This document shows positions 58,305 to 64,000 of a stretch of 64,000 bases of DNA, piece by piece. The notes under the pieces are model-generated. The model had not been told where the DNA came from and made no database searches. It saw nothing but the letters and a program-made list of their open reading frames with translations. Numbering within the stretch: the stretch's first letter is position 1; every line of letters starts with the position of its first letter. The translations under genes were made by a program, and so were the position numbers. Source of the stretch: Dendrocalamus latiflorus (taxonomy: Eukaryota; Streptophyta; Magnoliopsida; Poales; Poaceae); the NCBI GenBank assembly GCA_017311315.1, contig CM029664.1:25900481-25964480 (forward strand), written 5' to 3'.

Positions 58305-59476
58305 AAGAACGTGACTCGAACTTGTCTAGGTTCCCGGACTTCAGAATAAAGCACTTGCAACCAAAACACGAAAATGAGAGACACTGGGCTTTCGCCCATA
58401 TCTCAACTCATAAGAAGTGCGGTGCAAGTGTGCCCGAAGAAAAACTCGATTTGAACATGGCACGCGGTGCTATAGCCTCAGCCCAAAACTTCCGCGGTGT
58501 AGAGTACTCATCAGCATCGTCCTGGCCATCTCGACCAAGGTACGGTTCTTCCTCTCCACGACGCCATTTGCTGTGGGACGTGCGGAGAAGAGAACTGGTG
58601 CTCTACACCTGTCTCATCACAGAAACTCTCAAAGTAGGAATTCTTGAACTCCGTGCCATTGTCACTGCGGATCGCTCGTAAGGCACCCGGGAGCTCAACA
58701 GAAAGCCTACTGAAAAGACCTCGGAAATGTGTAAACGTCTCATCCTTCGAGGCTAAGAAAAACACCCAAGAATACCTCGAGAAGTCATCGACCACGACAA
58801 GAACATACCACTTCCCTCCTGCTGACTGCACTCGAGCTGGTCCAACTGTGTCCATATGGAGCAGCTGTCCGGTGCATCGGTCATAGTAACTGTGACCGGA
58901 GGGTGAGAAGCGGCAACCATCTTGCCGTGCCGGCATGGAGCACAAACAGATCTTTGACCATCTTGAGTTTCGGCAGACCACGAATGAGATCGTGGCCGCT
59001 AACTCGGGTCAAATGGTCAAATCCAATACCAAGTCTCCTATGCCAGAAAGAAAGGTCGCGGGACTCAGAAGCAACTAAACACCTGAGAGGATCACCAGAA
59101 GACTCAGAAAAATCAGCACGAAAGATCCTCCCAAAACGAGAAATCCCGCAAACCAGACTACCCGAAGAATCAAGAATTTTGCAAGCATTTTTCTTAAAGC
59201 TCACCTCGAAACCGTCATCGGTAAGCTGAGAAATGAAAGCAAATTATACTGCAGCTTACTAACCAAGGCAACATCTTTCAAAATGAAAGAATCATTAATG
59301 CGCACTGTACCTTTGGCGATGACGCGCCCAGATGAAGCATCTCCGAAGGTGATCGTCTCATCACCTGGAGCACGGGCAAGGGAAGAAAACCAACGGGAGT
59401 CTCCGGTCATGTGTCGTGAACACCCGGAGTCTACGAGCCAAACCTTTCCCTTCCCTGCCCGGCGAACCTGAGTCAA
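58305..59476 (-). pseudogene. pol: second SIRE element: protease and integrase remnants
   Basis: Protease VDSGCSRHMTG near 59430. Integrase zinc region SFWHRRLG near 59050 and core pieces MDTVGPARVQ and RSDNGTEFKNS (58860-58640). Frame changes lie near 59205 and 58950 and in the C-terminal part. Confidence 0.85.
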
Positions 59477-60284
59477 ACAGAGAGTAAAGTCTCAGTACTG
59501 GGGTAAATCAAGAGTGATTTTGGCACCCAATACTGAGTAACACGTCGAGCAGATGAAGTAGTCAAACACGACTGACCTCTATCTACCCTACGCTCTCTGT
59601 CACTCAAAGAAGCAGAAGGTCTGTGAGACCTGAAGCTGTTGCTGGGTCCGACTGCTACGGAGAGCGAGTCGGCACCGGCAACATGCTGATCACGCCGCGG
59701 GTAGCATCTCGACGGGGAAAAGATCTACCCTCAGACGGCGGAAGTCACGACCAAAGGAGCATGAGGACGAAAACCAGAAAACTCAGAAAAACCAAGTCCT
59801 CGATGCTGCCCAAACCCATCAGCTGAAACAAACCTAGACCTCGTGTTGGTCTTAGGTGCACTCAAGGTCTGGGGCTGACCCTGAATACGCCTAGAGACTC
59901 AACACGGTCTCTACGCGCGATCTTGGCGCGCCTGAAGCATCGATCGATCAGTGTCCATCCTTCTGACAGAAGGTGCAGTGATACTTCACCTTCTGAGAGG
60001 TAGAAGTAGCACGATGAGGCTTCGCCTTCTGAGAGGCCGAAGCCAGGTGGAATCACCTTGCTGTCAGAAATCCCTTGGACAAAGCCCGCTGACTTAAATT
60101 GGACTTTCTCGGTCCTGGGCTCGTCTCGATCACACCTGGTGCTATGGGTCTGAGCACAGCAGGTGGATGCTTCCTCATGTCCTCATAGAAATCATATCCT
60201 AGACCTGATTAAATCTGCAAATCTTGGATTGGTCTAGAATAAGATTAAGCTTCTTCTTGCCGCCTACAAATCTCTCGAGAGTGT

Positions 60285-62352
60285 TCATAAGATACTGACA
60301 CTCCCGAAAGAGAGAGGTGCAAGAAGAGCAGGGGAAGAAGGAGCAGAAGGTAAGGGAGTAGAAGAAGAAACCAACAGCAGAGGAAGAATGGCTTGTGCAC
60401 GCACAGCCGACTCTGAAGGGACAGTCCTACTGCTAGCCAGTTGGTTCACGTCGCTAGGTCTCACCTTACCCTTGGGCTTCTCCCCCTCACAGCACACATT
60501 ACAAGCAGAAGGTGGCTTCTCTAGTAAGGTCCTTAGTTAGCTTCACACATTTTTCATCCAATGCAATCAAGTCAGATTTTAGTTTGTTACAATTAATGCA
60601 TGGTGAGCTAACAGGGTCCTTAGAAGCATTGAGCCAATCTATGTTGTCATCAACTAATTCTTGAAACTGTTTGGAGACAGCTTCAAGCTCAGCAGTAAGC
60701 TTGGGACAATTCACACAGAAGCAATAGGCTCAAGAAGAAAAGCTTGTAATTCAGCAATTTTATGATCTGCCCGTTTTAGGTTCATCTTCAATTATTGCAA
60801 TTTTCACAAGTCTCGGAGATCGAGCAACATGGTATAAGACCTCTAAAAGCATTGTCCTTATCCTCACATGAGGTGCAGCAATAGTCTCAACAGTAGTAGA
60901 TGAAATAGGAACTACCCTACTCATCTCAAGCTCAGCAAGAGACTAATTTCTCCACCTTAATCATGTCAAGCTCGAGGACACACTATCATGCAAGGTCCTT
61001 AGTTCTCCATGTCATCCAGCAAAGCAGAGCATACATCACAATCGTCACGGGAGGGAGCAGATCTAAGTGAAGTAAGCTCCCGTGACAATCTCTACTTCCT
61101 TCTCCAACTCGCTACACCTAGCTCTAGATCTAGCATGAATCTACCTAGCTTAAGAAAAGCATCATTAAGCTGGTCGTAGGTGGGGTACCTCGTCGGAGTC
61201 GGAGTACAGCTCGCTGTCGCTCAGTTCGCCCTCAAGGGCCATGAAGCACATGCCGGAGAAGTCGTCGCCGCCTTGGGTCTTGCTCGTCCTCCATCGTCGT
61301 CGCTCCACCCTCCACCTCGCTGAGGTCGAGGTCGTCGAAGGCGGTGAGGACGCGGTGGAAGAGCTTCTTGGCTTTGCCAAGGTCGCGGAACTTCTTCTTG
61401 CCTTGTGTGGAGCTGAGGGCTTCTTGTTGCGGTTCTTGTCGATGTAGTCGTTCTTGCCCGAACCGCCGTAGTCACCTTTGCCCTTCCCAGCTTGGGGCAG
61501 TTTGCCGAATGTGGTTGGGGCCACCACACTCGAAGCAAATCACGGGTCCTCCTCTCTTTCCATCCCTCCTCTCTTGTAAGCATGGGAAAATCTCCGAGCT
61601 AGGAGGGCTAACTGCTCATCCGCAAGCTGCTCTAACTGATCATCAGTTATGTCACAGAGAGCAGCAAGGGAGAATCCACACAGCGAATCAGAAGAAAGAC
61701 CAGAAGCCGAACTGGGATCGGTGACTAGGCCATCGACTGTGACTTCGACTTGCGAGACAATGTCAATCTCGTGAGTCTTGAGGCGAGTACAGCGCATCAA
61801 GAGTCAAAGTCGAGAGGTCCGTGGTGTCCTTGATGGTAGTCACCTTCATCTCCCAAACACGAAGGTCGAGTGCAGCGAGCATCTGTCGAGCGTTATCCGA
61901 GTCGGGGTATGTGAGACCGACCGCTCGGAGGTTGCTCAGAATCTTGTGAAAACGCGCAAAACACTCATCGAGGGACTCGCCAGCGAGCATTTCAAACTTG
62001 TTGTAATCTCGCTTGAACTGGTCCTGTCGCACCGTCTTTATTTGGGTGGTGCCCTCATGGTAAGCATCGAGGGTCTCCCAAATATCGAAGGCGGACAAAG
62101 ATGAGATATGCGGTCAAACTCGCTACGACTCAAGGCCCTGGATTATGATGTTCCTTGCCTTAGCGTTTGCCTCAACATCAGCCATATTCCCGGCATTGAT
62201 GTTCTCATCGGCAGGAACAACAAACCGACCTTGACCTTACGCCAGATGGCGTACCCCTGAGCCTGGATGTATGTCTCCATTCGGCTCTTCCAGAAGGGGT
62301 AATCGATGCCATCAAAGACGGAGGCTTGGTCGAGTACTTGTCCTGTCGCCAT
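60285..62352 (-). pseudogene. gag: second SIRE element: gag remnants
   Basis: ATG at 62352 (MATGQVLDQASVFDG). Capsid block with FEMLAGESLDECFARFHK at 62098-61763, a knuckle region near 61530, an acidic segment, coiled-coil remnants 60714-60499 and a C-terminal part to 60285. A second knuckle region continues at about 59990-59950. Five or more frameshifts. Confidence 0.85.
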
Positions 62353-62393
62353 GGCTCTAGAGACCGGTTAAGATCTATTGAAAGAGCTAACCG

Positions 62394-62405
62394 GCTCTGA
62401 TACCA
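62394..62405 (-). other. primer-binding site, second SIRE element
   Basis: The minus strand reads TGGTATCAGAGC, two bases from the LTR, a perfect initiator tRNA-Met complement. Confidence 0.88.
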
Positions 62406-62407
62406 AT

Positions 62408-63675
62408 TGTTGGACCAAAGTGGCGACAGAGGGGGGGTGAATGTCGGCTTTTAAAACTTGCCCCCAAAAAGGTACCCTAAGAGGGTTCTTCTCCTATAGC
62501 AACAATGCTATGAAGAAAGAGCTTACTGAAGACACAGACATACCAAGAGAGAAGACATGGCAAGCGAAAGAGAAAGAAATAACAAGAACCATTAATGAAC
62601 CAGAGAAACTACCGCAGCTAAAAACCCCCGGGCGGTCTGACCATAGTGAACTGGGCGGTCAAACCGCTGAATTGCCGCCGGTCAGACCGGTTGAGCAGGG
62701 CCAGTCAGACCGCTGTTGTTGGGGCGGTTAGACCGTCGGCAGTGAACCAGTTTGACCGGTTCCTCTGCACAGGCAGCTGCAGAGCCCGACTGAAGACCCT
62801 GAAAATTCAGGTTTTGTCGAAATCAAAAAGATGAAGGAGGAGCTCCTTTTCTTTTCAGACCAAGCCACTAAAGACTTAATCTAAACATCATAGAGACCCC
62901 AAACATCAAAAGAAATCAACAAAAACTCATGAATTTCTGTTCTTTGCAAAGAGCCACTCAAGAACACATCGAAGGGGACAGAGCACAGACACACTCTGCC
63001 TCTTCTCCACCCACTCTTAACCACTAAAGCCTCACCAACTAAAGCCTAAAGCCAAAACAAACTCTTAAAGCTTCTTTTGACTCTAGCAAACCCTAACTCT
63101 CTCCCAAAGCCATAAGGGGGCATGCAGCCACTCCCTCCTTTATATAGCCCTTGGCTAACGGGTCTCCACCCCGTTATGCCCGCTAAACCCGAACGGAACC
63201 CCTCCACTCGTGCAGCTTTGTGTTTTTTACCGAAACGCCCCTCCTGCACCTTCCGGGAAGCTTCCGCGTTCCTTGTCGTCCACGACTCGCAACCACCTCG
63301 AGTTCACGCCGTCTTCGGCACACTTTGACCGTTCTGACCTCGGCACCACCTGCGCCTAGTCCGGTCCTCCGTGCCTCACCACGACTCCGTCTGGACGTCC
63401 TGCAGCCATCACAAAAGAAACACATCAAATAGCACCGCTCGACACATGAAAGCATAAATAGCATCAGTAAGTCATACTTACGCATAATAGAGTCCAAACC
63501 TGTCGAAACAGCAGAATATGCATCCTAAGTACTTTGACCAGGTTTGACCAAGTCCGACCGAAGCCGATTGCACCGCGCAACGACATGGTCCGAACCACTC
63601 AAACCAAACTCGACTCTCCTAAACCGATGTCAATTACTCATCACACACATGGGGTCATAACCACATGGTCTCTCA
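62408..63675 (-). repeat. 5' LTR of second SIRE element (1268 bp, deleted)
   Basis: Matches 52733-54672 but lacks about 690 bp corresponding to 53280-53970. Both break points lie at AGAGC in the intact LTR. Minus-strand TATATAAA at 63139-63146. Cassette about 62629-62762. Confidence 0.93.
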
Positions 63676-64000
63676 GGTTGACACCGTGGTCGAAACTACT
63701 GTGGCCGAAACCAATGTGGCTGTAACCAAAGTGGTTGAAACCAACGTGGTCAAAACCAACGTGGGCAAAATCAACTAGGTCGAAACCAACGTGGTCAACA
63801 CCATCATAGTCGAAACCAACGTGATCGAAACCAACGTTGTCGTAACCAACATGGTTAAAACCATCGTGGTCGAAACCCGCATGGTCGAAACCAACGTGGT
63901 CAAAACCAACGTTGTCGATGTCCAGTGTGTGGTTGAAAGGCCAACGTAGTTCAGGACTAATTAGTGGTCGGAAACCAGTGTAGTCGAAGACCGATATGGT
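63676..64000. repeat. 15-bp palindromic minisatellite
   Basis: Some twenty copies of ACCAACGTGGTCGAA and variants run to the window edge, degenerating after 63910. The core ACCA-ACG-TGGT is an odd-centred palindrome. It is the continuation of the repeat interrupted at 52732, inside a SIRE-related LTR. Confidence 0.85.

Larger units (their letters stand above)
52733..63675 (-). mobile_element. second SIRE-like copia element, minus strand
   Basis: Same family as 28649-40244, flanked by GGTTG on both sides. The 5' LTR (element sense) is at the right and the 3' LTR at the left. gag, pol and the 3' region are recognisable throughout but heavily frameshifted, so it is older or more decayed. The LTR cassette uses GGTCAGACCG-type repeats, unlike the plus-strand copy. 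Confidence 0.93.

Overview
The window is plant nuclear DNA, most likely from a grass. Nearly all of it consists of nested LTR retrotransposons of families typical of Poaceae: a RIRE3/RIRE8-like chromovirus with an extra ORF before gag, a Tat/Grande-like gypsy element with an antisense gene, and SIRE/Maximus-like copia elements. I found no ordinary host gene and no bacterial-type feature. Every large coding region carries stop codons or frameshifts, so the annotation is mostly of broken mobile-element genes. The species cannot be fixed from the sequence.

Layout from left to right. 1-5516 is the distal half of a Tat/Grande-like element: a 67-bp tandem array, a spliced antisense gene (minus strand) with its own TATA and poly(A) signal, and a promoter/hairpin-rich tail. 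5517-20179 is a complete chromovirus with 3.4-3.5 kb LTRs, orf0 and gag-pol, carrying a SIRE solo LTR (9109-11037, repeat ATTAA). 20180-21088 is the end of another gypsy LTR. 21089-21499 is a piece of copia gag whose continuation lies 30.5 kb away at 52001-52545. Between these halves sits a minus-strand gypsy solo LTR (21500-21572 plus 47939-52000; flanking repeat ACAAG/ACAAT). This LTR is split by a second Tat/Grande-like element (21573-47933, repeat CACAC). That element has a gag, no pol, a second 67-bp array and a second antisense gene. It is split in turn by a full SIRE element (28649-40244, repeat TTTAC) and by a truncated gypsy element with a 5.65 kb LTR (41627-47699). From 52546 to the end, a SIRE-related LTR fragment with a 15-bp palindromic minisatellite is interrupted by another full SIRE element on the minus strand (52733-63675, repeat GGTTG).

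The target-site duplications give an insertion order: copia remnant, then gypsy LTR, then Tat/Grande-like element, then SIRE and gypsy insertions.

The less familiar biology is in the noncoding parts. (1) Both Tat-like copies carry an antisense four-exon gene with conserved splice sites, promoter and poly(A) signal, plus paired-arm hairpins upstream. (2) The chromovirus LTRs share a tRNA-like block with box A/B-like motifs and a conserved 5' splice site. Candidate 3' splice sites lie directly against the orf0 and gag start codons. (3) The SIRE-type LTRs carry one hypervariable site filled by three unrelated repeats, all odd-centred palindromes.
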